Under the pieces are notes generated by a model. The model was given only the letters and a program-made list of their open reading frames with translations, was not told the origin of the DNA and ran no database searches. The translations under genes and the position numbers were made by a program. Positions 29,586 through 39,659 of a DNA stretch of 64,000 nucleotides are shown in pieces. Source of the stretch: Xenorhabdus bovienii (GTDB taxonomy: Bacteria > Pseudomonadota > Gammaproteobacteria > Enterobacterales > Enterobacteriaceae); the NCBI RefSeq assembly GCF_024721015.1, contig NZ_JANAIF010000001.1, positions 1-64,000 on the forward strand. Direction: 5' to 3'. Within the stretch, counting starts at the first letter, position 1. Every line of letters starts with the position of its first letter.

Positions 29586-32303
29586 ATGGATCAGATTGAA
29601 CCCCTGCGCCCCGATCCGGATGACTTGCTGACACTGGCAAACGAAAAACCCCGTGGCAAACTAAAAATATTTTTCGGAGCCTGTGCAGGAGTAGGTAAAA
29701 CCTATGCCATGTTACAGGAAGCGCAGCGGCTGCTGTCTCAGGGGCTGGATGTTATTGCCGGTGTTGTCGAAACCCATGAACGACAAGAAACCGCAGCACT
29801 GCTGACAGGCTTACCCCAATTGCCACCAAAGCATATTCGCTATCATGAGCGCAGAATTGCCGCATTTGACATTGATGCGGCCATTGCCCGTCATCCTGCC
29901 ATTATCCTGATGGACGAACTGGCCTTCAGCAATCCTCACAGCAGCCGTCATCCCAAACGTTGGCAAGATGTGGAAGAGTTGCTGGAAGCAGGTATCGATG
30001 TCCTGACCACCATCAACGTGCAACATCTGGAAAGCCTGAACGATGTGGTCGGCGCCATTACGGGCATTCGTGTTCGCGAAACCATTCCCGATCACATATT
30101 TGATCATGCCGATGACGTCGTGCTGGTTGATATTCCACCGGATGATCTGCGCCAGCGCCTTAACGACGGCAAAGTCTATATTTCCGGTCAGGCCGAACGG
30201 GCTATTGAGCATTTCTTCCGCAAAGGAAACTTGATCGCGCTGCGTGAGTTAGCATTGCGCCGCACGGCAGACCGTGTTGATGATCAGATGCGTGCTTTCC
30301 GTGATACACGGGGAAAAGAACCTGTCTGGCACACACGGGATAACCTGTTGCTGTGCATTGGCTGTAATGCAGGCAATGAAAAGCTGATCCGAACCGCGGC
30401 TCGTCTGGCGGCAAAACTGGGTTGTAAATGGCATGCCGTTTACGTTGAAACCCCCAAATTACACCGGCTGCCAGAAATCAAGCGGCGTACCATCTTGAAA
30501 GCATTGAAGCTGGCACAGGAGCTGGGAGCTGAAACTGCCACGCTTTCCGATCCTCATGAAGAAAGAGCTATTCTGCGTTATGCAAGAGAGCACAATCTCG
30601 GCAAAATCCTTATTGGGCGCTATTATGGCTCACATTCGACTTCATTTAGTGATAAATGGTTTGGTTTTAAATGGCGCTCTGATTTCGTTGAACGTTTAGG
30701 AAAATTGGGGCCTGATCTCGATCTCATCATTGTTGCACTGGAAGACAAAAAACGCTGGGATAAAGAGCAACGAGATAACCGGGCATTCCACGAAAAATGG
30801 CGCGTCCAGATTCACGGCTTCCTGATGGCGATTATGCTCTGCGCCTTAATCACCCTGTTCTCCCGTGCCTTTTTACTGACCCTTGATAAAGCCAATCTGG
30901 TCACACTCTACCTGCTCGGTGTCGTCATTATCGCCCTGTTTTATGGCCGCTGGCCTTCTGTCTTTGCCGCCTTTATCAATGTCATCAGTTTCGACATCTT
31001 TTTTGTCCAGCCGCAATGGTCACTGGCCGTCACAGACATGCAATATCTGCTTACCTTTACCGTGATGTTGATCGTGGGAGTAGTCGTGGGAAACTTGACC
31101 GCAGGTATACGCTATCAAGCCAGAGTGGCCCGCTACCGTGAACAGCGAACGCGGCACTTATATGAAATCACGCGTGAACTCAGCCGTGCCTTGAATGAAG
31201 AAGACGTTGCCCGCATCAGCTATCACTTTTTGTCCAACAGCTTTCAGGCAAAAACGGGCTTGCTGCTGCCGGATAGCGACGCACGTTTATATCAGGTGAA
31301 ATCCAATAACGGCGGACAAATGCAGATCGATGAGGCGATAGCTAAATGGAGTTTTGACAAGAAACAGCCTGCAGGGGCAGGAACCGACACATTACCCGGC
31401 GTACCCTATCAGCTATTTCCTATCGCCACGGCTTCACAGGTATTTGCTGTCCTTGCTATCGAATCGCCTAACTTGCGCCAATTATTAGTACCGGAACAAC
31501 AGCGGTTATTACAAACGTTCACCGGGCTTATCGCCAACGCACTGGAACGTTTGCACCTTTCCCGTCGTGCGGAATCCGCCAAGCTAGAGACCGAACGGGA
31601 GCAATTGCGAAATTCACTACTGGCCGCACTTTCCCACGATTTACGCACTCCGTTGACGGTTCTGTTTGGGCAGACAGAGATACTGATGCTAGATTTATCC
31701 ACTGAAAATTCGCCTCATACCCAACAGGTTAACCAAATTCGTCAACAGATCCTCAGCACCTCACGTTTGGTCAATAACCTGCTGGACATGGCACGTATTC
31801 AATCCGGCGGTATTCAACTTAATCTTGAATGGCAGTCACTGGAGGAAATTGTCGGTAGTACCCTGCGCTCATTAGAATATACCCTCAGCCGCTACACGGT
31901 AGAACTTTCCCTGCCAGCCAATTTATTATTGCATTGTGACGCATCCTTACTGGAACGAGTCTTCATTAATTTGCTGGAAAACGCCATTAAATATACCCAT
32001 GAACAGACACCATTAGGCATACGAGCAACCACCGAACACAAACAGGTACATATTGAAATTTGGGATGCAGGCTCCGGTATTCCACAAGGACAAGAACAAT
32101 TCATTTTCGACAAATTCTCACGCGCCCGTAAAGAATCCGCCATTCCCGGTGTGGGATTAGGGCTAGCGATTTGCCGTGCCATCATTGAAATTCACGGCGG
32201 CCGTATATGGGCAACTAACAATAAAAAAGGTGGAGCCAGTTTCCACTTTGTTCTACCGTTAGATGAGGCGCCCAAAATTGAAGAAATCATTGAGGAAACG
32301 TGA
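29586..32303 (+). CDS. kdpD: KdpD, sensor histidine kinase for K+ and turgor
   Basis: Sensor kinase of 905 residues. The N-terminal KdpD domain contains a Walker A-like loop GACAGVGKTYAM (about 32-43). A universal-stress-like segment follows (about 250-390), then four helices (about 405-505), a GAF-like region, and a kinase core with the phosphorylated H684 in ALSHDLRTPL, the N box LLENAIKYT and the G boxes DAGSGIP and GVGLGLAI. It phosphorylates KdpE when K+ is limiting. It overlaps kdpE by 4 nt. Confidence 0.97.
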   Translation: MDQIEPLRPDPDDLLTLANEKPRGKLKIFFGACAGVGKTYAMLQEAQRLLSQGLDVIAGVVETHERQETAALLTGLPQLPPKHIRYHERRIAAFDIDAAIARHPAIILMDELAFSNPHSSRHPKRWQDVEELLEAGIDVLTTINVQHLESLNDVVGAITGIRVRETIPDHIFDHADDVVLVDIPPDDLRQRLNDGKVYISGQAERAIEHFFRKGNLIALRELALRRTADRVDDQMRAFRDTRGKEPVWHTRDNLLLCIGCNAGNEKLIRTAARLAAKLGCKWHAVYVETPKLHRLPEIKRRTILKALKLAQELGAETATLSDPHEERAILRYAREHNLGKILIGRYYGSHSTSFSDKWFGFKWRSDFVERLGKLGPDLDLIIVALEDKKRWDKEQRDNRAFHEKWRVQIHGFLMAIMLCALITLFSRAFLLTLDKANLVTLYLLGVVIIALFYGRWPSVFAAFINVISFDIFFVQPQWSLAVTDMQYLLTFTVMLIVGVVVGNLTAGIRYQARVARYREQRTRHLYEITRELSRALNEEDVARISYHFLSNSFQAKTGLLLPDSDARLYQVKSNNGGQMQIDEAIAKWSFDKKQPAGAGTDTLPGVPYQLFPIATASQVFAVLAIESPNLRQLLVPEQQRLLQTFTGLIANALERLHLSRRAESAKLETEREQLRNSLLAALSHDLRTPLTVLFGQTEILMLDLSTENSPHTQQVNQIRQQILSTSRLVNNLLDMARIQSGGIQLNLEWQSLEEIVGSTLRSLEYTLSRYTVELSLPANLLLHCDASLLERVFINLLENAIKYTHEQTPLGIRATTEHKQVHIEIWDAGSGIPQGQEQFIFDKFSRARKESAIPGVGLGLAICRAIIEIHGGRIWATNNKKGGASFHFVLPLDEAPKIEEIIEET

Positions 32304-32992
32304 GCATAACCAAAAACAGTACGATCTTGATCGTTGAAGATGAAAAAGAGATCAGACGTTTCGTCAGATTGGCTCTGGAAGGCGAAAACTGGCGCGTATT
32401 TGAATGTGACACACTGAAACGCGGTTTAATTGAAGCCGCCACCCGCAAACCCGATTTGCTGATCCTTGACTTGGGATTGCCCGATGGTAATGGCATTGAT
32501 CTGATCCATGATATCCGCCAATGGAGCAGCATTCCGATCATTGTGCTTTCCGCACGCGATAATGAGCAGGATAAAGTAGCGGCGCTGGATGGCGGCGCTG
32601 ACGACTATCTGAGCAAACCTTTTGGTATCAACGAACTGCTTGCCAGAGTCAGAGTCGCCCTACGTCGTGCCACCAAAGCCAATCAGCCCGATCCGGTGAT
32701 TCATTTTGCCGATATCAGTGTTGACTTAATCAATCGTCGGGTCTTAAAAGGCCAGAAGGAGCTTCATCTTACGCCGACGGAATATCGTCTGCTGACCGAA
32801 TTGCTGACCAACAGCGGCAAAGTGCTGACCCAACGCTATTTGCTCAATCACGTCTGGGGGCCGCATTATGTCGAGCATAGCCATTACCTGCGGATATACA
32901 TGGGGCATCTGCGGCAAAAACTGGAAGAAGACCCTGCCCGTCCCAAGCATTTACTGACAGAGACTGGTGTGGGTTATCGATTTATGCCCTGA
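32300..32992 (+). CDS. kdpE: KdpE, response regulator of the kdp operon
   Basis: OmpR/PhoB-type regulator of 230 residues, starting at a GTG that overlaps the kdpD stop. The receiver domain carries the acidic pair E13-D14 and the phosphoacceptor D57 in LLILDLGLPDG. K106 (approximate) falls in YLSKPFG. The C-terminal winged helix (about 135-228) ends in GVGYRFMP. It activates the promoter upstream of kdpF. Confidence 0.97.
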   Translation: MSITKNSTILIVEDEKEIRRFVRLALEGENWRVFECDTLKRGLIEAATRKPDLLILDLGLPDGNGIDLIHDIRQWSSIPIIVLSARDNEQDKVAALDGGADDYLSKPFGINELLARVRVALRRATKANQPDPVIHFADISVDLINRRVLKGQKELHLTPTEYRLLTELLTNSGKVLTQRYLLNHVWGPHYVEHSHYLRIYMGHLRQKLEEDPARPKHLLTETGVGYRFMP

Positions 32993-33012
32993 TGCCCTGA
33001 TAAAGTTTCCTG

Positions 33013-35907
33013 TTATTTTCTACGGACAGGTAAACCCGTACCTCGGATACCCTTCTGTGGTAAAACCAGCACCGCTGCTGACCAAGCTGGCATTGTCACC
33101 ATGCCATCTTCGGTTATTTTGATTCCGGCAGCTAAAGATGCATTCCCTAATCTGCTTTGAATATCATTTAATTTCAAACCATGAGTATTGAGATCTCTCA
33201 CCGTGACGGGTTTTGACGCAGCATTAATCACCACCACTAAACCATCAAACCGCAAATCACGATCATCATCGGTAGTGTTGCCGTCATCAATGGTCATGAC
33301 CAGTAATCCGAGTTGCTGATGTGGCCCCACATTACGAAAATCGATACGTTGCTTGACTGATTCCCCCTTACCAAGGGTCATCAAAGGTGAAAATTGACGC
33401 AGACGTAACAGTTCCTGATAGAAAACCATCATCTGTAATAACTCACTTTGGCCTGGTTTTTTCACCTGATTTTTCACTCTATGAATCAGTGCATAATTAT
33501 CACCGTCATCCCGTTTCCCCGGCATACCAACATCATAGTTGTTATCTTTGTAGTTATAACTGACACGGTTAAACCAATCGCCTGCATTATAAGAATCACG
33601 AGTAAACGATTTTGAGCGTAGTAATTCCGACCCTTGCTGATCGAAAGCCAGCCCTTGCCCGAGGAGTACTGTGGAAAGAGAAATGGCCTGCATACGAAGC
33701 CTTGTCGCCAGATCCGCCTGATAAGCAGCTTTGTAGCTGATGATGTCCCATAATGTCTGATTATCGTGCTTAGAGACATAATTAATCACTTCAATGGGAT
33801 CAGCGGCATAACCCGCAGCGACACCTTTGTAGTTAATTTCCCGACCCGCTTTCACTTTCCCATCTTTATCGATCATGACAAAGTCAGCCAGATTACCCGC
33901 CATCCCTAGACGGACCAGATCCGCCAAATGACGAGCTTCATTCGCATCTAATACGGCAATTTCGTTAGGTAATGTTCCTGCACCGTTACCCATTCCCTGA
34001 TTAATACGAATATTATCAGCAGAATCAAACGGCCCGCCACCGCGTACCGAATCCCGCAATCGATCCGAGAAAGTACCAATACCAGAGCCTTTAAGATTAA
34101 TCTGTGAAGCCGTTTCGAACCGATCGTCCTGCCCGGAATTCCAACCCTCACCGAAAAAATAGACCGAGGGATTAATTGTGCGGACTTTTGCCAGCGCCGA
34201 GACAATCTGAGCCTTAGGATGGTAGCCCATTAAATCAAAGCGGAACGCATCTATCTTATAGTGCTTAACCCAAGTCACTAATGAGTCTTCGATAAGCTTG
34301 GAGAACATCCGGTGTTCGGGTGCGGTATCAGAGCAACAGGTATTATTTTCAACATTGCCCGTAATTTCATCCAAACGGTGGTAATACCAAGGCACGACTT
34401 TATCCAGCACCGAAGTTCGATGTGCAGGGCCAGCGGCATTAGTATGGTTATACGCGACATCCATGATCACATTCATCCCCAGTTGCTGCTTGATGGCCTG
34501 AACCATGGCACGAAACTCTTTAATACGCACTGAGCCTTCTGCATGAGTGGCATAAGAGCCTTCCGGTACTGAGTAATGGAACGGATCGTAGCCCCAGTTA
34601 TAGGAGTCGGTTTCTGCAATCATTTCGTTTAACTCTTGTACTTGCGGATTGCTGGCACTGTCACCGCGTTGTAACGCCTGCAATACTTCCCTCACGGTCA
34701 GGGAACGGTTGCAATAATCAGCGAAGCGGCTATTTTTCACCGTTGTGTTGACTTGACATAACCGATTGAAGGGCTGATTAAGATCAACCACGTTATGACT
34801 AAATTCATTAATAGAAGCGATATCAAACACGGGCAACAGCTCTATATGAGTCATTCCGGCCTGACTCAATGCCTTTAGGTGTTTGAACATATCGCTGCTG
34901 TTAGCCGTGAGAGCCAGATACTTACCACGCCAAGCTTGTGGTACTGTGCTGTCCGCAACGGAGAGATCCCGGATATGCGCTTCATAGAGGGTCATACGCG
35001 CAATATCCGCCGGTGTCTTCTGCGGATGCGGCATGCTCAGGTCATCCCAGTTTTGTGGCTTAAGGGCTTCGTCATCCAGATTGATGACCTGGCTATATTC
35101 CGAATTCGTAGACAGGCTATGAGAATAGGGATCGGTAACCTCATAGCGTTCCACCTTGCGGGAATACGGATGATACACGGTTAAAGCATAGCGGTAGTAA
35201 GCCCCGATCAAATTCGTATCACCCTGCCATGACCAAGAGCCACTCTCCGCATCGCGATTCATTGTATGATTGGCGATGGCCTGTTTATCTTCATTATAAA
35301 TAACCAGACCCACATTTTGAGCCGTCGGCGCCCACAGGCGGAAAGTCACCTCCGTGTCGTTTATCAGTGCGCCATACTCCAGTGTTTCTGCGATGCCGGC
35401 AAAGCGGTCGTCCAGCACACCAGCAATTTGTACTTGAGTTGCCGATAATAACAAGCCTTCTTCATTGGTCGCCAATGCCACCAGATCACCGGTAATCAGC
35501 CGATCAACATCCGTGTTCTCTGGCAGATGGAATGCGGGTAACTCCGCCAGATGAGGAAATCTTTCGGCTGTCTTTTTGCTCAGAGTTGTCGGTGTTAGCG
35601 CCAGATAACTATCGGTGAAATTTCCTTCGTCATTCGCCTCTACCTTGTTATGTCGGTTATAATATAAACGGACATGAGGCTTATCTGCTCCCTCTGGCCA
35701 TAATAGTGTCCGTTTATCGACCCAATGTGCTGAAGCCTGAAGATCGTCAGCAGTGGTGACTTTAGCAGGTATGTTATTCGGAATATAAGCCATCGGTTCC
35801 TCGGTGATTTTGGGTAAATTATTTTTGTTATCACAGCTAGTGAGTAGTAGAAAAAATAAACTGCTTAATAGGATCAGGTAAGCCTTTTTCCAAAACTGAG
35901 ATTCCAT
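33013..35907 (-). CDS. pulA: Pullulanase-type GH13 lipoprotein
   Basis: Alpha-1,6-glucan debranching enzyme of 964 residues that would cleave branch points in pullulan, glycogen or starch. The start at 35907 (MESQFWKK) gives a lipoprotein signal with lipobox LTSC, so Cys25 is lipidated; Asp at +2 resembles Klebsiella PulA. A CBM41-like N-terminal domain (about 50-105) and a CBM48 region (about 190-290) precede the catalytic barrel with the YNWGYDP signature and the four GH13 regions: DVAYNHTN, DAFRFDLMGYHP (nucleophile Asp), FGEGWN (acid Glu) and VSKHDNQ. It stands alone between kdp and pgm. No type II secretion gene is visible here, so final location is uncertain. Confidence 0.93.
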   Translation of the reverse strand: MESQFWKKAYLILLSSLFFLLLTSCDNKNNLPKITEEPMAYIPNNIPAKVTTADDLQASAHWVDKRTLLWPEGADKPHVRLYYNRHNKVEANDEGNFTDSYLALTPTTLSKKTAERFPHLAELPAFHLPENTDVDRLITGDLVALATNEEGLLLSATQVQIAGVLDDRFAGIAETLEYGALINDTEVTFRLWAPTAQNVGLVIYNEDKQAIANHTMNRDAESGSWSWQGDTNLIGAYYRYALTVYHPYSRKVERYEVTDPYSHSLSTNSEYSQVINLDDEALKPQNWDDLSMPHPQKTPADIARMTLYEAHIRDLSVADSTVPQAWRGKYLALTANSSDMFKHLKALSQAGMTHIELLPVFDIASINEFSHNVVDLNQPFNRLCQVNTTVKNSRFADYCNRSLTVREVLQALQRGDSASNPQVQELNEMIAETDSYNWGYDPFHYSVPEGSYATHAEGSVRIKEFRAMVQAIKQQLGMNVIMDVAYNHTNAAGPAHRTSVLDKVVPWYYHRLDEITGNVENNTCCSDTAPEHRMFSKLIEDSLVTWVKHYKIDAFRFDLMGYHPKAQIVSALAKVRTINPSVYFFGEGWNSGQDDRFETASQINLKGSGIGTFSDRLRDSVRGGGPFDSADNIRINQGMGNGAGTLPNEIAVLDANEARHLADLVRLGMAGNLADFVMIDKDGKVKAGREINYKGVAAGYAADPIEVINYVSKHDNQTLWDIISYKAAYQADLATRLRMQAISLSTVLLGQGLAFDQQGSELLRSKSFTRDSYNAGDWFNRVSYNYKDNNYDVGMPGKRDDGDNYALIHRVKNQVKKPGQSELLQMMVFYQELLRLRQFSPLMTLGKGESVKQRIDFRNVGPHQQLGLLVMTIDDGNTTDDDRDLRFDGLVVVINAASKPVTVRDLNTHGLKLNDIQSRLGNASLAAGIKITEDGMVTMPAWSAAVLVLPQKGIRGTGLPVRRK

Positions 35908-36094
35908 AGCCAGACCTTTTAATAGCAAGAGAGCATCGACTATTTTAGGGTTGAAAAAATGAGATTAGATATTAAATGCTGTCTCAAACGATTAGGCATC
36001 CTCCTTGGGTTATAAAGGGAGGGAGGAGAAAATAGGCGGAGTTTTACTGCGGGGGCTTTAATGGTCGCTTTGGGATAACCCCACTCGCCGGAAG

Positions 36095-36130
36095 CAAAAA
36101 GCCGCAGCAACAGTCTATTGCTACGGCTTT
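36095..36130 (-). terminator. Intrinsic terminator of pgm
   Basis: A 13-bp stem (AAAGCCG-x-AGCAA) with one G-U-type position and a 7-nt loop is followed on the minus strand by TTTTT. It lies 23 nt past the pgm stop and isolates the pullulanase gene from pgm-seqA transcription. Confidence 0.85.
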
Positions 36131-36152
36131 TATAATCTCTTCAGATAATCAA

Positions 36153-37793
36153 TCAACCGGCGGTAAACACCTGATTGACAATTTCCAGCGCTTCCTGCTC
36201 AATCTTCTCGCGATGTTCTGCGCCGAGGAAACTTTCACAGTAAATTTTGTAGGCTTCTTCCGTACCTGAAGGACGAGCGGCAAACCAGCCGTTGTCGCTC
36301 ATCACCTTTAAGCCACCAATAGAAGCACCATTACCGGAAGCGGTAGTCAGGCGTGCAGTGATGGGATCGCCGGCCAGTGTGTTCGCCTTGACCATTTCCG
36401 GTGACAGTTTGGACAGCAAGGCTTTCTGCTGATGGCTCGCCGGAGCCTGAATACGGCTATAACTTGGCGTACCGAAACGTGCAGCCAGTTTGTCATAGCG
36501 CTGCTGCGGATTCTCTCCGGTAGTCGCCGTCATTTCCGCCGCTAACAGGCAGAGGATAATACCGTCTTTATCCGTTGACCACGGCGTACCGTCAAAACGC
36601 AGGAAGGAGGCGCCAGCACTCTCTTCACCACCAAAGCCCAGCTCGCCTCGATATAACCCATCGACAAACCATTTAAAACCGACAGGCACTTCCAGCAGCT
36701 CGCGTCCCAGATCCGCGACTACGCGATCGATCATGGCACTGGAAACTAAAGTTTTGCCCACAGCAACTTTTTCAGACCATTGTGGACGGTGACGGAATAA
36801 ATAATCCACAGCCGTTGCCAGATAATGGTTGGGATTCATCAAACCGGCTGGAGTGATAATCCCGTGGCGGTCGTAATCAGGGTCATTAGCAAAGGCTAAA
36901 TCAAACTTACCGCGCAGCTCCAGCAGACCCGCCATCGCCCAGCGTGATGAACAGTCCATGCGGATCACACCGTCATGATCCAGCGTCATAAAACGGAATG
37001 TCTGATCGACCTTATCATTGACCAGCGTTAAATCGAGATTGTAGTACTCACCGATCCGCTGCCAGTAAGCAATACCTGAACCACCCAACGGATCAATACC
37101 GATTTTCAACCCTGCCTGCTGTATGGCCGCCATATCCACAACATCCCCCAAGGATGTCACATAAGGATCAACCAAATCCTGTGGATGCAGATATTCACTC
37201 TTCAGTACCCGCTCATAAGGCAGACGCTTAACCCCGTTCAGGTCATTCGCCAGCAATGCGTTGGCACGCTTTTCAATGATTGAAGTTAAATCAGTATCGG
37301 CAGGCCCGCCATTAGAAGGATTATATTTAATACCGCCGTCTTCTGGCGGGTTATGGGATGGCGTAATCACAATCCCATCCGCCCGGTTTTTCCCCTGACG
37401 GTTGTAGCACAAAATAGCGTGGGAAATAGCAGGAGTCGGTGTAAAACCATTATTTTCCTGCACAATCACCTCCACACCATTCGCGGTCAGGACTTCCAGC
37501 ACAGAAATGAAAGCTGCTTCAGACAGTGCGTGGGTATCTTTGCCTACATAGCATGGGCCAGTAATCCCCTGCTGTGCACGGACTTCCACTATCGCCTGAG
37601 AAATTGCCAGAATATGCGCTTCATTAAAGCTGTTGCGGCCAGAACTGCCACGATGACCGGAAGTGCCAAATTTGACCTGATGAGCCGGATTTTCGGGATG
37701 GGGCTGTAGGGTGTAATACTGGGATGTGAGCTGTGCAATATTGATTAAATCATGCTGCTGGGCAGGCTGCCCCGCTCTTGGATGAGTTGCCAC
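36153..37793 (-). CDS. pgm: Phosphoglucomutase
   Basis: Alpha-D-phosphohexomutase of 546 residues, equal to E. coli Pgm, interconverting glucose 1- and 6-phosphate. The phosphoserine loop is [11 protein letters not shown] (Ser near 146). The metal-binding loop is DPDYDRHG, the sugar-binding loop GEESAGASF, and the phosphate-binding loop RPSGTEE. It follows seqA after an 89-nt gap containing a hairpin, the conserved enterobacterial pair. Confidence 0.98.
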   Translation of the reverse strand: MATHPRAGQPAQQHDLINIAQLTSQYYTLQPHPENPAHQVKFGTSGHRGSSGRNSFNEAHILAISQAIVEVRAQQGITGPCYVGKDTHALSEAAFISVLEVLTANGVEVIVQENNGFTPTPAISHAILCYNRQGKNRADGIVITPSHNPPEDGGIKYNPSNGGPADTDLTSIIEKRANALLANDLNGVKRLPYERVLKSEYLHPQDLVDPYVTSLGDVVDMAAIQQAGLKIGIDPLGGSGIAYWQRIGEYYNLDLTLVNDKVDQTFRFMTLDHDGVIRMDCSSRWAMAGLLELRGKFDLAFANDPDYDRHGIITPAGLMNPNHYLATAVDYLFRHRPQWSEKVAVGKTLVSSAMIDRVVADLGRELLEVPVGFKWFVDGLYRGELGFGGEESAGASFLRFDGTPWSTDKDGIILCLLAAEMTATTGENPQQRYDKLAARFGTPSYSRIQAPASHQQKALLSKLSPEMVKANTLAGDPITARLTTASGNGASIGGLKVMSDNGWFAARPSGTEEAYKIYCESFLGAEHREKIEQEALEIVNQVFTAG

Positions 37794-37814
37794 TTTATTT
37801 CTCCTGAAAGGCTA

Positions 37815-37834
37815 CACTGGCTTATTCGCCAGTG
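37815..37834 (-). other. Hairpin between seqA and pgm
   Basis: CACTGGC and GCCAGTG pair around a 6-nt loop about 22 nt upstream of the pgm start codon. No T-run follows. It could be an intercistronic attenuator or mRNA processing site that sets the pgm to seqA ratio. Confidence 0.5.
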
Positions 37835-37882
37835 CAGTTTAATCAATTCAGCGGTTTAAATCAGTTAACTGATCGAGTTCAG

Positions 37883-38416
37883 TTAAATAGTGCCACACAC
37901 TCTTTCAATCACATTTGCCGGAAATTTCATATCCTGCATAACGTGTTCAACCATGCTGCGTTTACGGTCGGTATTGGTATTAGTGATAACCCAGAAAGGT
38001 GTGCCAGGGATATGACGTGGCTTGGTGTGATTACCACTGGCCAGTAGAGTTTGCTCATCTCCCGCAAAATAGGTACGGGTACGGCCATGCATGGCTTCTG
38101 TTGTTTTCGCAAAGCTTTCGCTGTTCAAACTGTACAGAGTGGACAGAATCGACATGAAACGCTCAACGGATTTTTTCTTTTCAGCATACTCGTCAGAAAG
38201 CAATAATTCACGAACAACGCGAACAACATCACGGGAGCGTGCAGCCGGCACTTTGCTGACAGAGACAGATTCTCTGGCAGGCGGTGTAGTTTGTACTGGC
38301 TGCCCGGCATCCACTTTCAATATGCGCCGCAAAATATCAGATGCACTTTCACCGATATGCAGGGTTTGGCTTGCAATAAAGCGGTAAAGGTCTTCATCAA
38401 CTTCTATCGTTTTCAT
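37883..38416 (-). CDS. seqA: SeqA, replication initiation sequestration protein
   Basis: 177-residue protein that binds hemimethylated GATC sites, delays re-initiation at oriC and organises new DNA. The N-terminal oligomerisation domain (about 1-35, MKTIEVDEDLYRFIASQT) and C-terminal DNA-binding domain (about 65-177) with TEAMHGRTRTYFAGDEQTLL and SGNHTKPRHIPGTPFWV are clear. Divergent from ybfF and upstream of pgm as in E. coli. Confidence 0.97.
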   Translation of the reverse strand: MKTIEVDEDLYRFIASQTLHIGESASDILRRILKVDAGQPVQTTPPARESVSVSKVPAARSRDVVRVVRELLLSDEYAEKKKSVERFMSILSTLYSLNSESFAKTTEAMHGRTRTYFAGDEQTLLASGNHTKPRHIPGTPFWVITNTNTDRKRSMVEHVMQDMKFPANVIERVCGTI

Positions 38417-38676
38417 TTCTATCCAGTACTGTTCTTAATGAAAAAATTATTCTGAGATTATAAGATATAATACAGCAAAACAAAACAATTAAACTTTCAA
38501 TAACTTAAAGTGATTCTTTCTGAAATTAAGAAACAAAAAAAACTTGTCTTTTCCTCTAAAATAAATCAACCAGTTACAGTCATTTTATGCCATTTAGTTT
38601 GTCACTGCCGACCTGTCATGGTATTAAACATCACGATATTAAACGTTGTATCAATGACATTAAATTCAGGCAGACT

Positions 38677-39456
38677 ATGAACTCAAATAATCAATTAAAT
38701 TATCATTTTCACACGCCGGAAAATCCACAGTCATCAACCCCTATTGTCTTGATTCATGGGCTTTTTGGCGATTTGAGCAATTTGGGGATATTGGGGCGTG
38801 ATTTGCAGCAACATTATCCGGTCATTCAGATTGATGTGCGTAACCACGGTATTTCTCCGCAGATGGAAAACATGGATTACCGCGATATGGCACAAGATGT
38901 TTTATCTCTCCTTGATGAGCTGAATGTGGCAAAAGCCATTATTATCGGGCATTCAATGGGAGGTAAAATTGCCATGACCATCACGGCGGTTGCGCCGGAG
39001 CGTATTGAACAAATCGTGGTTATCGATATAGCGCCAGTGACTTACCTGACTCGCCATCACGACAGCATTTTTGCTGCACTAAACCAAGTCACGGAAGCAG
39101 GTGCTCAGACTCGGCAGGCTGCGACGGAAGTTATGCGGAAGGATATTCATGAGGATGGCGTGATTCAATTTCTGCTGAAATCATTCCGTCAAGGAGAATG
39201 GAAATTCAACCTACCGGTTTTGCAAAAAGAATATGAAAAAATTATCGGCTGGGAAGCGATTCCTGCATGGCCCAAACCAGCGCTGTTTATTCGTGGCGGA
39301 AATTCGGATTACATTACCGAAGCCTACCGCGAAGATATCATGCGCCAATTTCCTCAGGCGACAGCATGGGTTATAGCGGGTTGCGGGCACTGGGTACATG
39401 CGGAAAAACCTGAAGCGGTACTCAGGGCAATTCATCGTTTTTTAGCAAAAAAATAA
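38677..39456 (+). CDS. ybfF: YbfF, alpha/beta-hydrolase esterase
   Basis: Esterase of 259 residues. The start at 38677 (MNSNNQLNYHFHTP) follows CAGG and gives the family length; the longer frame is not needed. The oxyanion region is HGLFGDLSNLG, the nucleophile Ser lies in GHSMGGK, and the catalytic His lies in CGHWVHAEKP. E. coli YbfF hydrolyses short acyl-CoA and ester substrates in vitro; its natural role is unclear. It is the last conserved backbone gene before the accessory region. Confidence 0.93.
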   Translation: MNSNNQLNYHFHTPENPQSSTPIVLIHGLFGDLSNLGILGRDLQQHYPVIQIDVRNHGISPQMENMDYRDMAQDVLSLLDELNVAKAIIIGHSMGGKIAMTITAVAPERIEQIVVIDIAPVTYLTRHHDSIFAALNQVTEAGAQTRQAATEVMRKDIHEDGVIQFLLKSFRQGEWKFNLPVLQKEYEKIIGWEAIPAWPKPALFIRGGNSDYITEAYREDIMRQFPQATAWVIAGCGHWVHAEKPEAVLRAIHRFLAKK

Positions 39457-39463
39457 TTACAGT

Positions 39464-39490
39464 ATCAGTCCACACTCTATGTGGACTGAT
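39464..39490. terminator. Terminator between ybfF and the secreted-peptide ORF
   Basis: A perfect 11-bp stem (ATCAGTCCACA / TGTGGACTGAT) with a 5-nt loop stands 8 nt after the ybfF stop. On the minus strand it is followed by a T-rich tract (ATTATTTTTTT), so it can also end transcripts of the minus-strand peptide ORF. It is probably bidirectional. Confidence 0.8.
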
Positions 39491-39515
39491 AATAAAATCA
39501 AATTCCCTTTTGATG

Positions 39516-39659
39516 TCAGGGAATAACAAAATTTGTCTTTTTTATATACTGTGCATAAGGTGCTTCATTTCCTGCAAAAGCATTTAGAACGAAAGATGAT
39601 AATAATAAAATAAATAATGCAATAAAAAATCTAATAACTCTATTTAGATAGAATTCCAT
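39516..39659 (-). CDS. Hypothetical 47-residue secreted peptide
   Basis: A short ORF on the minus strand with a ribosome binding site (CAGGAG, 9-nt spacing to ATG). The first 29 residues form a textbook Sec signal: basic N-region (MEFYLNRVIRF), a long Ile/Leu/Phe core, and a type I peptidase site NAFA. The predicted mature part is an 18-residue peptide, GNEAPYAQYIKKTNFVIP. No family is recognised. It follows ybfF at the edge of the accessory region and ends at a shared terminator. Coding status rests on RBS, signal and context; a chance ORF in AT-rich DNA cannot be excluded. Confidence 0.55.
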   Translation of the reverse strand: MEFYLNRVIRFFIALFILLLSSFVLNAFAGNEAPYAQYIKKTNFVIP

